Source: Chara braunii (Eukaryota; Streptophyta; Charophyceae; Charales; Characeae). From it: 25,131 bases of DNA. A program made the position numbers and the translations under genes. Location: contig BFEA01000356.1 of assembly GCA_003427395.1 (NCBI GenBank), positions 286,875-312,005 of the forward strand, written 5' to 3'. This document shows, one piece after another, positions 9,810 through 18,960 of the stretch. The notes below the pieces were generated by a model that was given only the letters and a program-made list of their open reading frames with translations, was not told where the DNA came from and did not search any database. Positions within the stretch are counted from its first letter, which is position 1; each line of letters starts with the position of its first letter.

Positions 9810-10441
9810 AAATCGCATTTCAGTACACAGTCTGTGTCTGAAAGCGCGCAATCAAATTTGATGTTCGGAGTCAGTTACGGTGATTTCTGTAATTCGCCAT
9901 ACCCTGGGTATGGCATGCAAGATGATATAGTGGTGAAGTCTGTAGCGGAAGTCTAAAAATAGGATACCCTGTAAATCGCTGCATCTTGGTCATAAGTGGA
10001 TGCCTGTCCCTAATTAGTCACTCTTATCTAATTACTAATCAACACTAATCGGTCCAAGATTGCATCCTGAAAGTAATTGACACAGGATTTGCAATTATCA
10101 CATGCAATTGTGGTGTCAAGGCAAATCGCATTTCAGTACACGGTCTGTGTTTGAAATCGCACAATCAGATTTGATGTTCTAAGTCAGTTACAGTGATTAC
10201 TGTAATTCGCCATACACAAGGTATGGCATATAGGGTCATACAGTGGTGAAGTCTGTAGGGGAAGTCTAAAAATAGGATACCCTATAAATCGCTGCATCTC
10301 GGTCATCAGTGGATGTTTGTTTATCCCTAATTAGTCACTCTGTCTAATTACTAATCAACACTAATCGGTCCAGGACTGCATCCTGAAAGTAATTGACACA
10401 GGATTTGCAGTTATCACATGCAATTGTGGTTTCAGGGCAAG
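9810..10441. repeat. Two tandem 313-bp repeats in the E2 upstream leader
   Basis: AAATCGCATTTCAGTACAC begins copy 1 at 9810 and copy 2 at 10123, giving a 313-bp period; copy 2 ends near 10441 and is slightly longer. Copies stay alignable to the end (TGCAATTGTGG). Each holds a strong hairpin: GCCATACC-CTG-GGTATGGC at 9896-9914 and GCCATAC-ACAAG-GTATGGC at 10209-10227. Each also has a longer imperfect stem TTTCAG..CACAG / CTGTG..TGAAA at its start, and a TTGCATCCT / AGGATTTGCAA pair near its end. It lies upstream of E2 Gag on the same strand, so it is probably leader or LTR-derived sequence. Confidence 0.85.
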
Positions 10442-10670
10442 GAATGGAAAATCGTGAAACCGATTTTTGCTGAGAATACTCTAATCTGACCCTGAACCTC
10501 AAGCGGTCTGCACAGACTGAGCACTCACTTGCTCAGACTAACTTTCTCTCTCCAGTCAGGTGACAGCAATTGAGTGAGTACTGCAGAGAAAACTCAATTC
10601 CTGTTACTTCCTCTCTTGTCTTCTAATTAATTGTTTTATTTTATTTATCTAAATTGTGGGTAAAAGCAAA
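10442..10670 (+). other. E2 proximal leader
   Basis: This is non-coding sequence just before E2 Gag. It ends in an AT-rich run (about 10621-10652) similar in character to the sequence before the E3 Gag start. I see no primer-binding site here. Confidence 0.45.
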
Positions 10671-11850
10671 ATGTATGGGGCAGAGAAGGGTGAAATTTTT
10701 GAGGTGAAGCCTCAAATTCCTCTTGACCCTTTAGAGGCTGAATTGCATGTTGAGTTGAAGAGGAAGGAGGAAGCTGTCAGAAAAGAGACTAGGAGGCAGG
10801 AAGTGGCAGCTGATGTGGAGAAGGTCAGGGTGAGTGGCAGTTCCAGCCAATACAATAAGGACATTGCTGAATTTGTCCTCCTGCAGGATGACATTCATCA
10901 TTCCTATTTTACTAATTTAGAGGCTGAACTGCGTGCTGAGGAGGAGAAACTCCGTCAACAGGCACAGACAGTCGAGGCTCTGAAGGCTGAGTTGAAGAGG
11001 AAGGAGGAAGTTGTCAGAAAAGAGACTAGAAGGCCGAAACTGGCAGCCGATGTGGAGAAGGTCAGGGTGAGTGGCAGTTCCAACCAGTACAATAAGGACA
11101 TTGCTGAATTTGTCCTCCTGCAGGATGACATTCATCAGTCCTATTTTACTAACTGGGATGCCAAGATCACCAGTCCGGAGGAGAGTATGGCAGAGCATAG
11201 AAAAGAGTTGAAAGACATCTCCTCTAAACTTCATCGTCTCTTTGTCCATCTGCAAATCCCACCTACTCAGACCGTCCCTCCATCTCCTGGGCCCTCTCCA
11301 GCAGGCCCTCAACAACTCCCACGATCCAGACCTGCATCCCCTCCCTCGACACCAAAGTCAACCACACCTTCCCAGCCCTCAGGTCCATTTGATATGCAGC
11401 GGCCCAAGCTGACCCCTCCACCCATGTTCTTTGGCGAGGACCCAAAGGTGGATGTTGCAGATTCGATCACTGCACAACGAACCTACCTGAGTGGGTTCAA
11501 ATGTGATGAGGACGTGAAGGTGAGTGCCATCCTGGCTCGTCTGGAGAGGACTGCACTGAAATGGTGCACCTCCACCTCCAGCAAGCAGGGGATGGAGATG
11601 GTTGATTGGGCGTAGAGCCTGGGGGTGGCTGGTTTTCTGCAGGCTTTGCAGGATAGGTTTGCAGACAAGGAGCAGGCCAGGAAAGCAGCAGATAAAATTT
11701 TGCGTTCGGGCCAAAGGAAATTCAATGGCTCCTTGTCCAAACTCTACTCCACCTTTGAGAGTCTTACATCGACTCCTGGGTTAGAGACGAGTGAGTGGGA
11801 TCTGCTCATTCATTTCTTAAGAGCAATACCAGCTAGCTCTATTCTCTCAG
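10671..11850 (+). pseudogene. E2 Gag, coiled-coil N-terminus and capsid
   Basis: The frame opens at ATG 10671 (MYGAEKGEIFEVKP); the same phase is open a little upstream, but only with a GTG. The first 150 residues are charged and helical and contain an in-frame duplication of about 55 residues (marker FVLLQDDIH occurs twice, 79 codons apart). A Pro/Ser-rich linker follows, then the capsid start FFGEDPKVDVADS and a capsid helix region with RFADKEQARKAADKI and LTSTPGLETSEWD, matching E3. TAG at 11613-11615 interrupts the capsid, and a frameshift near 11850 moves the conserved DWLSFGRAAL part to another phase. Confidence 0.82.
10752..11152 (+). repeat. In-frame internal duplication in E2 Gag
   Basis: Positions 10752-10915 and 10989-11152 are near-identical copies with a 237-bp period (79 codons), so the frame is kept. 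A shorter related element (GAGGCTGAAYTGCRTG) occurs at about 10733 and 10920, suggesting the duplicated unit began there. Confidence 0.9.
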
Positions 11851-12391
11851 GGCCACAAGGACTGGCTGTCCTTTGGCAGAGCAGCCCTGGACTTGAGTCC
11901 AAACTCCATGTTCAAGAAGCACCTTCTGAAGGAAGGGACCCTCCTCAAAGGGGCGTAGAAGGAAGAAGGGTGCCCTATTTGCTGCAGCCTCAAGTTCTGA
12001 TGATGATGCAGCATCCTAGGGTGGGACCCCTCCATCTGGGACTGCTACTTCATATGTCGCCGATCCCGGTATTCTTGCCCTGGCCGATGCTTTGATGGGC
12101 ATGGTCAGGGGTAAAGCCTCAACCCAAAAAGCACCAACCAGCAGCAAGGGAAATGTAAGGGGCATGCCTCTTCCCCTGGTGCCCACAGAGTGTCATTACC
12201 ACGTGACGTCCGCTGGCCAGCTGAACCCCTTGATCCTTCCACCTTCCTCTGGCATGCACTCAGGATCCAGGAGGGGGTTTGGAGGAAGAGAAAGGACGGG
12301 TGTCTGCCTAAGATGCGAGGGGGACCACTTTCTAAAGGACTGTCCCAGCATGCCTCGCAAGTCTACAGGCAGCTCTCGTTCAAAAAACTAG
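11851..12391 (+). pseudogene. E2 Gag C-terminus with zinc knuckle
   Basis: This is the nucleocapsid end of Gag. After the frameshift the capsid tail runs into TAG near 11960. The zinc knuckle, in the phase of 12092-12391, reads CLRCEGDHFLKDC (C-x2-C-x3-H-x4-C, about 12304-12342), with a spacing one residue shorter than the usual CCHC box. It is preceded by a Gly/Arg-rich stretch (SGSRRGFGGRERTG) and followed by a basic Ser-rich tail. The E3 homologue has the same short spacing, so this is a lineage trait. Confidence 0.75.
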
Positions 12392-13590
12392 AGCGGAGAG
12401 AGGTGGAAGCAGCAACACCTTCCACCAATGTTGATTCACCTTCTGATGAAGATGAATCTTCACATTCTCTCTCTGGTTCTGTTTCTGGAGTTGCATCTTT
12501 AGGATCCTTTGTTTATGAGGACACTGAGCTGGATGAGACGTGGGAGGAGGACGAGTCTCAGTGTCCCGCTGATTTTTTCTTGTCCTTGCCGGAAAGGAAA
12601 AAGCACAGATCAGACCTCATCCTACTTCAACCCTCTATCCTGGGAGCCAAGTTCAAAGGGCTCGTAGACTGTGGGGCTACGCGCAACTTTATGTCTCCCA
12701 AGACATTCAGCAGGCTGCACTTGGACCAGAGACTAGTAAAGTTGCGACAACCTATTGAGGTCCGTATTGGTGACTCATCCACAGTCGTGATCACGACTGT
12801 TGTAAAGGGTCTTCTAGTGATCTTCGATAAGCAGGGAGAAATCAGGCATCGCCTGAATTTCTATGTGTTCTCAGATGTCCCCTTTGACCTTGCTTTCTCG
12901 ATGCAGTGGCTTAGTGCCACCAACCCCAGGATTGACTGGCGGATCCCTAGGGTTGAGCTATTTGACCGGCATGGGGTCTATCGCCCTTGTTTGCTCGCTG
13001 ACGAGTACCATCCAGCCAGCAACTGTTTTTGCATGCATGCTCGCAGTTTTATGCGACTTTCACGCCAAACTGACCACACATGTCTGTTTGTGGCTTATGT
13101 CAAACATACTGATGTGGAGACTGCTCCCTGTCCCTCTCAGATTCAGCAGGTCGTTGACCGGTTCTCGGATCTTATGCAGGAGCCTACTGGACTTGTCCAT
13201 AGGCAGACCAAACATACCATTGAGCTCCTGCCTGGTTCGGTCCCTCCCAAGGGCCGAGTCTACAGGATGTCTCCTGCTGAGCTTGAAGAGCTCGAGAAAC
13301 AGTTAGAGACCCTGACCAGCAAAGGTTGGATCCGGCCCAACACATCTGAGTTCGGGGCACCAGTCCTCTTTGTTCCAAAGGGAAATGGTGAGTTGAAGAT
13401 GTGTGTGGACTACAGAGGTCTCAATAAGATTACGAGGAAGTCTAGAGAGCCTCTTCCTCGTATCGATGACCTGTTGGATATGGTGCAGGGCTGCACTATC
13501 TTCAGCAAGATCGGCCTCAAATTTGGGTACCACCGGATTGAGATGGCTGAAGGCGATGTCCACAAGACAACCTTCAGAACCAGTATGGTA
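12380..13590 (+). pseudogene. E2 protease and N-terminal half of RT
   Basis: One frame (open 12190-13662, genuine from about 12380) begins with an acidic Ser-rich linker. Protease follows with LVDCGATRNFM, where the usual D-S/T-G is D-C-G, and a second half DVPFDLAFSMQWL. RT follows with GRVYRMSPAELEELEKQL, KGWIRPNTSEFGAPVLFVPK, VDYRGLNKI and [13 protein letters not shown]. Motif A reads FSKIGLKFGYHRIEM: the catalytic Asp is Gly (codon 13513-13515) and two other conserved residues differ. Just after TFRT a small deletion of roughly 8 bases near 13576-13606 shifts the frame, so the terminal residues of the open frame are spurious. Confidence 0.88.
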
Positions 13591-14707
13591 GTACCTAGTC
13601 ATGTCATTTGGTGTTTGCAATGCCCCAGGCACTTTCCAAATAGAGATGCATCGCATATTTAGGCCTTACCTGGACCAGTTCATAGTTGTCTACCTGGATG
13701 ATATCCTGGTATTCAGTCGTTCTGTCTAGTAGCATGCGCAAAATCTCGCTCTGGTCCTCCAGGCCTTACATGATAACCAGTAAAAGATTACCACAGAGAA
13801 GTCCTCTTTTGGAATTCCCTCCATGGTCTATCTGGGTCATGTCATTTCTGGAGAGGGGTTGGCACCTGAGACAACGAAAGTTGTTGCTGTTCAGGACTGG
13901 CCGAAGCCTGTTAACATTCGTGATGTTCGGTCTTTCTTGGGGCTTGCATCTTACTACAGAAAGTTCATGAAGAACTTCTCGTCCATTGCAACACCCTTGA
14001 CTGACCTCACAAAGAAAGATACTTCTTTTCTTTGGACATCAGAGTGTCAGGAGGCTTTCACACGTCTCAATGAAGCCTTGATTCGTGCCCCTGTTCTGAA
14101 GTTACCTGACCCTACCTTGCATTTTGTGCTGACCCTTGATGCTAGTTAGTACGGTGTAGGGGCGGTACTTCAACAGGACGATGGGAATGGTCTGCAGCCG
14201 GTCGAGTATATGAGCAAGAAGATCAAGACCAAGAAGTTGTAGGACTCTACCTATGAGAAAGAGCCTTATGCTCTTGTGTCAGCACTCAAGCATTGGAAGC
14301 ACTTCCTCCTGTGCAGGCACTTCAAGATCTTCTCAGGTCACTCCACCCTTCAATGGATAAAGTCCCAGGGAGAACTGAATGACAAGCTTGCTCGCTATAT
14401 TCAGTTCATTGACATGTTTGACTTTGAACTGAAACACAAGAAGGGTTGCTACAATCGTGTAGCAGATGCCCTTTCTCGTAAGCCTGACGCCCTCTTCCTA
14501 ATCTCCTTTACTCACTCTTTTGAAGAGAAGACTCGTCAGACCATTACCCGTCTGTTGCCCCAGGACCCGACTTTTGGGCCCATAGTGAGGAATCTCCAAG
14601 ATGATCCTGCCTCTGAACCAGAATATGCTAAAGTTTCAGATCTTTTGTATACTTGCAGCAGAGGTGAGAACGCCTGTGTATTCCCCAGGACCACAAGCAG
14701 AGAATAA
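13591..14707 (+). pseudogene. E2 RT C-terminal half and RNase H
   Basis: Past the frameshift a single phase reads [29 protein letters not shown] (13691-13702 is YLDD), YLGHVISGEGLAPE, VRSFLGLASYYRKFMKNF, then RNase H with VLTLDAS, EALIRAPVLKLPDPT, STYEKEPYALVSALKHWKHF and NRVADALSRKPDALF. The third RNase H acidic position reads FSGHSTLQW where YSDHSTL occurs in E3, so Asp is Gly. In-frame stops lie at 13727-13732 (two TAG), about 13782, 14147-14149 and 14240-14242. The frame ends just before the integrase, which is one base out of phase near 14680-14700. Confidence 0.87.
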
Positions 14708-15180
14708 TTTTGATGTCAGAGTGTCATGATGCTTGTGGTCATTTTGGAGCCCTTAAATCGTATGCAGCCTTGTCGTAGCGGTTCTTCTAGAAGGAGACGA
14801 GGAGTGACATGCTGCACTATGTGGAAACCTGTGAGTTGTGCCGAAGGAACAAGGTAGTACGTCGACCACCCCTTGGCCTACTCGAACCACTACCCATACC
14901 AGAAGCACCTGCACAATCAGTGTCCATTGACTTTACTGATCTGGGTAGGACTACACCTCGTGGTAAGCGTCAGGCTATGTTATGTGTGGGTCGGTTTTCC
15001 AAATATACAGAGTTCATCCCCTTACCAGTTGAGGCTCGTGTTCCGGCTGTTCAGGCGGCATTTGCTTACAGGTGGGTTACGCATCATGGGCCACCCACCT
15101 CTATAGTCAGTGACTGAGATCCCAGATTTTGCAGCAATGAATGGCAATCCTACTGCAGGGATTACCTTCATTCTCACCTG
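14708..15180 (+). pseudogene. E2 integrase zinc-binding domain and catalytic core
   Basis: The HHCC motif is intact (ECHDACGHFG and ETCELC). The first catalytic Asp is present in VSIDFTDLG. CVGRFSKY has Gly where E1 and E3 have Asp. The second catalytic Asp is kept in TSIVSD but is followed at once by TGA where Arg (CGA) is expected, a one-step C-to-T change at a CpG. Two more stops replace Gln and Trp in the segment that reads LTQRFYWSKM in E3. A frameshift near 15180 separates this from the rest of the core. Confidence 0.86.
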
Positions 15181-16022
15181 GACTGACATTTGGACGTCAT
15201 CTTGAAGCCAATGGTCAGGCTGAAGTGATGAACCAGATTTTGTTCCAGCTGCTGCGTCCTGTGATCAGTCCAGACCAGCAGGATTGGGATTTCCATCTGG
15301 GTCGTGCACAACTTGTGTATAACACATTTGTACACTCCTCTACAGGCTTTACACCCTACTAGTTACACTGGGGTCGTGAGACACGGCAGCCTCTCGATGA
15401 TGTCATCGACAAGGCTACCCCCACGTTGACGCCTGGAACTACAGAGTTCACCAGACGTTACCGTGTGGACATTGAGCACGCCCGTGCCAACCTGCTCAAA
15501 GCCCAAAAGGCCATGATCCAGCAGGTTAACCGGCACAGACGTCCCTCTACTATTCGCACAGGTGACTTGGTGTGAGTACTCAGTTCTTAGTTGCCATGAG
15601 AGGAGGACATTTCACCTAAGTTACTGCCACGATACATGGGGTCATGGGAGGTCTTAGATACAGTGGGAGCTGACCCTTTTGGACCATCCTATACAGTGGA
15701 TGTCCCTCTGCATCTACAAACCTACCCCGTCTTTCATGCATCTAAGTTGTTGCCGTTTACATAAATTGATGCATTCCAAGACAGCCCCCCCCAATTTGGT
15801 CCCCCGATCCTTGGCAAGGGATATGAGGTGGAATCAATTGAGGATGAGTCACGTACAAGCTCAGACAAAGAGTACCTTGTGAAGTTCTCCTACCAGCCTC
15901 ATACAGAAGATCGCTGGTTTACTCGCAAGGAACTTCTTAAAACCGCAAACTCTATTGTCCTCGAGTATGAGGCAGCACAGAAGGGAGAGCCCCTTCGACG
16001 CTCTGCACGCCTATGCCCCTAG
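15181..16022 (+). pseudogene. E2 integrase C-terminus and chromodomain
   Basis: One phase runs from the catalytic Glu region (GRHLEANGQAEVMNQ) through YNTFVHSSTGFTPY, the IN C-terminal module LLPRYMGSWEVLDTVG, TYPVFHASKLLPF, and the chromodomain KEYLVKFSYQPHTEDRWF. In-frame stops occur at 15360-15362 and about 15573, with further stops near 15588, 15600 and 15765. The chromodomain itself (about 15828-15960) is uninterrupted and ends at TAG 16020-16022, 33 bp before the 3' LTR. A run of eight C at 15785-15792 keeps frame. Confidence 0.86.
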
Positions 16023-16040
16023 CTCGAAGGTCCTCGCTCC

Positions 16041-16054
16041 GGGGGAGGGTAGGG
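16041..16054 (+). other. E2 polypurine tract
   Basis: GGGGGAGGGTAGGG, purines with one T, lies one base before TGCAATG at 16056, the start of the 3' LTR. It would prime plus-strand DNA. Confidence 0.8.
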
Positions 16055-16340
16055 CTGCAATGACTTGCTGGTTCCAGTGGCTTGTAGCCTCTCTCGTCGA
16101 GGTTGTACCATAAGTAGGATAGATTCATAATTTTGTTTGGCTGAGAGCTAACCGAGAGACCTGCCTGTAAGGAAAATTCGAGAGGGACATATTTGCAAAT
16201 TTGGGAAAATATAGGCCCGAACTAACTAGAATTTCCTACAACTACCCTAACTGCGAATAGCAGGCCCAGGCTACCCCTAGGACAAATAGGCCATATGGGC
16301 CTAAGCTAATAGACGGTCCTATAGCCTATAGCCGAGTAGG

Positions 16341-16532
16341 GAGAGGCCCTACAGGTCGGAACTGAAATGGTACCGACCGGTCCAATCAGCCCGGTCTAGG
16401 TCGTGTGAAGGCTAGCGTAGGTTATAGATAGGACGAGAGAGGCCTTACAAGTCGAAACTGAAATGGTACCAATCGGTCCAATCAGTCCGGTCTAGGTCGT
16501 GTGAAGGCTAGCGTAGGTTATAGATATGACGA
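16341..16532 (+). repeat. 96-bp tandem duplication in E2 3' LTR
   Basis: GAGAGGCC begins each copy at 16341 and 16437. The two copies share long identical runs such as CCGGTCTAGGTCGTGTGAAG and GCTAGCGTAGGTTATAGAT, with a few substitutions. Lying upstream of the AATAAA inside U3, they resemble duplicated enhancer-type blocks, which is an inference. Confidence 0.85.
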
Positions 16533-17125
16533 GGACATTGGTTCAAGGCTTTTGGCAGTTGGTACCGTGTACGTTGCTATTGTGCAACACATGAACTGGA
16601 AGTCGTGACAGCTTCAGCGTTGGAGAAGACGGCCATAGCTGGACTTGCGGAGTGTCAGCCATAGCTTGGACTGACGTTGTACTCTGACAGCACCTGGCCG
16701 CCAGAGGTCCGAGCTATCTGAGGTTTGCTGGAGGCGAGAGAAGTTGGTGCCCTGCTGAACCCTCTTCCGGAGTAGGGTTACAGGGTGTGTGGCGCTGCAG
16801 CCATAACTGCAACTTCTTCCTTAGAGATCATCTTGCCAAGAGAGGTGGCGCTGCTGCAAGCTTCCATATGGGAAGTCATTCGACACTTCATCATCAGACA
16901 CTGTGACACTTGTCTTCTTCTTCATTCTCTAAGAAGCGCTTGGCCTCAGAGGCATGTTTCAAGGTGGCGCTTCCCTCTGGAGGCAGTATCTGGGTGGGGC
17001 TTGATGTTTCAGGGACTCAGGGGTGTTATTAGCGGTTACTCGGGGTTGGGGAGTGAAGAGCTGCTCATTTCTGAGCAGCGCACCATAGTTCTGGGGTTAT
17101 TTTGACAATTTGAGACTCTGAGTTT

Positions 17126-17131
17126 AATAAA
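17126..17131 (+). promoter_or_regulatory. Candidate polyadenylation signal in E2 3' LTR
   Basis: AATAAA on the element strand about 1.07 kb into the 3' LTR. Placement suits a retrotransposon poly(A) signal at the U3/R border, but the motif alone is weak evidence. Confidence 0.4.
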
Positions 17132-17167
17132 CAGTGTTGAAATTGGGTTTGAACTATCTTTGCGTCA

Positions 17168-17504
17168 GTGTTCCTTGGATGTGATCTACTCGGCTTTCCT
17201 TTGTGACTCGTTGTGAGGATTCTGTAGTTGCATTGTTAGTGCTTTCTGTCATATCACATGGTCAAGTCTTCAACTGTGTTCATCTCTCCCTGTGCAGTGT
17301 GATACTCCCATCCTCTCCCCTTCCTTTTGTGTATGTATGGGCATACCTGGAAGTTTATGTGTGCGAGTATTGGTCATCTGACAACAGCAACCAAGTTCAT
17401 AACACAAACCCCCAAAATAGAGTTGATTATTGAAATGAAAATCAATTCTGATTATCGTTTCTTCCCAAGTCAATCAACTGCACAAATTTCCAAGGATCCC
17501 AACC
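17168..17504. other. Spacer between E2 and E3, no gene seen
   Basis: About 340 bp with no recognisable gene. It includes the undefined edges of two LTRs, so part may belong to either element. A short stretch around 17240-17340 is pyrimidine-rich. Confidence 0.4.
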
Positions 17505-18435
17505 ATGTTATCAACACCCACAGACCAATTATTACAAGATTTCATCGAAGTATCCGGGAGTCTTCTTCTTCCTCTCTCTTCCTCGAGCTCTAGCTATGGT
17601 GCTTGCGAGCACACAACCTATCAAGCCTGCCAATCGCCACACACCCTCCTAAATCCAACACCCCTCTCTGCACCACTCAAGAATCCCACTGCAGATGAAG
17701 TGTCCACTCAACAGGGGAGCGCAGCTCCCAAGATGATGAAGAAGAACAACAACTCGATGAAGATGATGGCCTGCCACTTCGAAAACAACATCAGAGAGAG
17801 TTGCTTCAACGGCAGTTGCCTTAACCCCAACAGGACAACAATGTAGGAGCGCCTCACAGAGTTGGGCCTGATGCCCGGGCCAGATCTGCATACGCGTCGT
17901 AACCCCAGCTATGGTCGCCCACTTCCCTTCAAGGACGAAGAAGACCGAGCGCTAAAATTAGCGCAGCTCCAAGGTCGACCTCCAGAAGCACTTCGTGGAA
18001 AAAAAATGACGAAACAGAACCCCGATTCCTCGGTCCATGCCTACTTCTACTGGACTTCCCTAGCCTCAACACAGAAGCTACTATCGACCTATCTTACCGT
18101 TCGAACAACAAACATCTACGACCAACTAGTCAACATCTGCCTAAATGCATCTAGACGAAAATGTAAGCTACCGGGAACCAAGGCTAGGACACACAAAAGG
18201 AAAACCTACGGGCCTACCAGTTTCCAGAAGGAAAAAAAGGACAAAACGACAAGGCTAAGGGCCCAAGACTGCAAAATAGAGACTACTACCGGCAGATCTA
18301 GGGATCGAGCCCAACAACGCTCAACACAGACAAACAAACACACAAAACTCCAGTCACGGGATCAAATCCTGGAAAGCGCAAAATAGGCAGCAACAAAATT
18401 AGTGTACAACCCTCATCTCACTGCATTTCATTGCA
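17440..18435 (-). repeat. E3 3' LTR (left edge unknown)
   Basis: On the element strand the chromodomain frame stops at 18439-18441, and three bases later the sequence reads TGCAATGAAATG, matching the TGCAATGA start of the E2 3' LTR. The right edge at 18435 is therefore well placed. The left edge is not visible because no second copy lies in the window. The stated left limit is a placeholder assuming a roughly 1-kb LTR. Confidence 0.5.
17505..18386 (+). other. Unrecognised plus-strand open stretch inside the presumed E3 3' LTR
   Basis: A single phase from ATG 17505 is interrupted only by TAG at 17844-17846 and runs to the stop at 18384-18386, almost 880 bp. The second part (from 17862) encodes 174 residues, very rich in Lys, Arg, Thr and Gln toward its end. 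I recognise no domain. It lies antisense within what should be the E3 3' LTR, so it is most likely a chance open frame in low-GC-stop sequence, but it is long for that. Confidence 0.25.
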
Positions 18436-18438
18436 TTC

Positions 18439-18960
18439 CTATCGTCCCGGGGAACAAGGACCCCGAGCTAGGAGTCCACGACGAGAACGTCTGAGAGGTT
18501 GCCTCTTCTGATCAGCATCATACGCGCGTACAACTGAGTTTGCAGACTTGAGAAGTTCCTTCCTTGTGAACCATCGGTCCTCTATGTGAGGTTGGAAAAG
18601 GAACTTCACAAGGTATTCACAGTTGGGGCATGTGCCCCACTAATCTTCGATGCTCTCAACTTTGTATCCCTTTTCAAGGATTGGATGTCCAAACTGCGGA
18701 GGCCTATCAGGGAATGCATCAGAAAAAGTGAAAGGCAACAGTTTTGAGGCATGAAAGACCGGATAGGTCTTGATATGAGGGGGTACAACAAGCACATAGG
18801 AAGGTCCAAATTGATCTGCCCCCACCGTATCAAGCACCTGCCATGGGGCATAGTAACCAGGCAACAACTTCCTTGAAATATCCTGCTCGCCAGTTAGTTC
18901 AGATCTTTTCACCCAGACTCAGTGACCTGGCCGTATTGTAGAGGGAGAACGATGCTTATT
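18439..18960 (-). pseudogene. E3 integrase C-terminus and chromodomain
   Basis: The phase reads VWVKRSELTGEQDISRKLL, YYAPWQVLDTVGADQFGPSY, TYPVFHASKLLPFTF, KGYKVESIED, then after TAG near 18640 CEYLVKFLFQPHIEDRWF and TRKELLKSANSVVRAYDA to TAG at 18439-18441. This is the same GPF/Y plus chromodomain tail as E2, with the same EDRWFTRKEL ending. Just upstream a TGA sits where E1 has Arg in GDRVWVK, a CGA-to-TGA change. The final stop is only three bases from the LTR, against 33 in E2. Confidence 0.85.

Larger units (their letters stand above)
9810..17167 (+). mobile_element. E2: Ty3/gypsy chromovirus-like retrotransposon lacking a visible 5' LTR, defective
   Basis: A plus-strand series runs gag, zinc knuckle, protease, RT, RNase H, integrase, chromodomain, purine tract, 3' LTR. 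The left limit is uncertain: leader repeats at 9810-10441 are included because they lie directly upstream on the same strand, but no sequence in 9068-10670 resembles the start of the 3' LTR. The right limit is a guess based on a poly(A) signal (17126) and a following CA. Many stops, several frameshifts and losses of RT and RNase H catalytic residues show it is dead. Its proteins are close to E3 and more distant from E1. Confidence 0.85.
16056..17167 (+). repeat. E2 3' LTR (right edge uncertain)
   Basis: This starts TGCAATGACTTG immediately after the purine tract; E3 LTR also starts TGCAATGA. It contains a 96-bp tandem duplication and an AATAAA at 17126-17131 followed by GCGTCA at 17162-17167, a possible right edge. 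There is no second copy in the window to fix the boundary. Open frames here have no recognisable domain. Confidence 0.6.
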
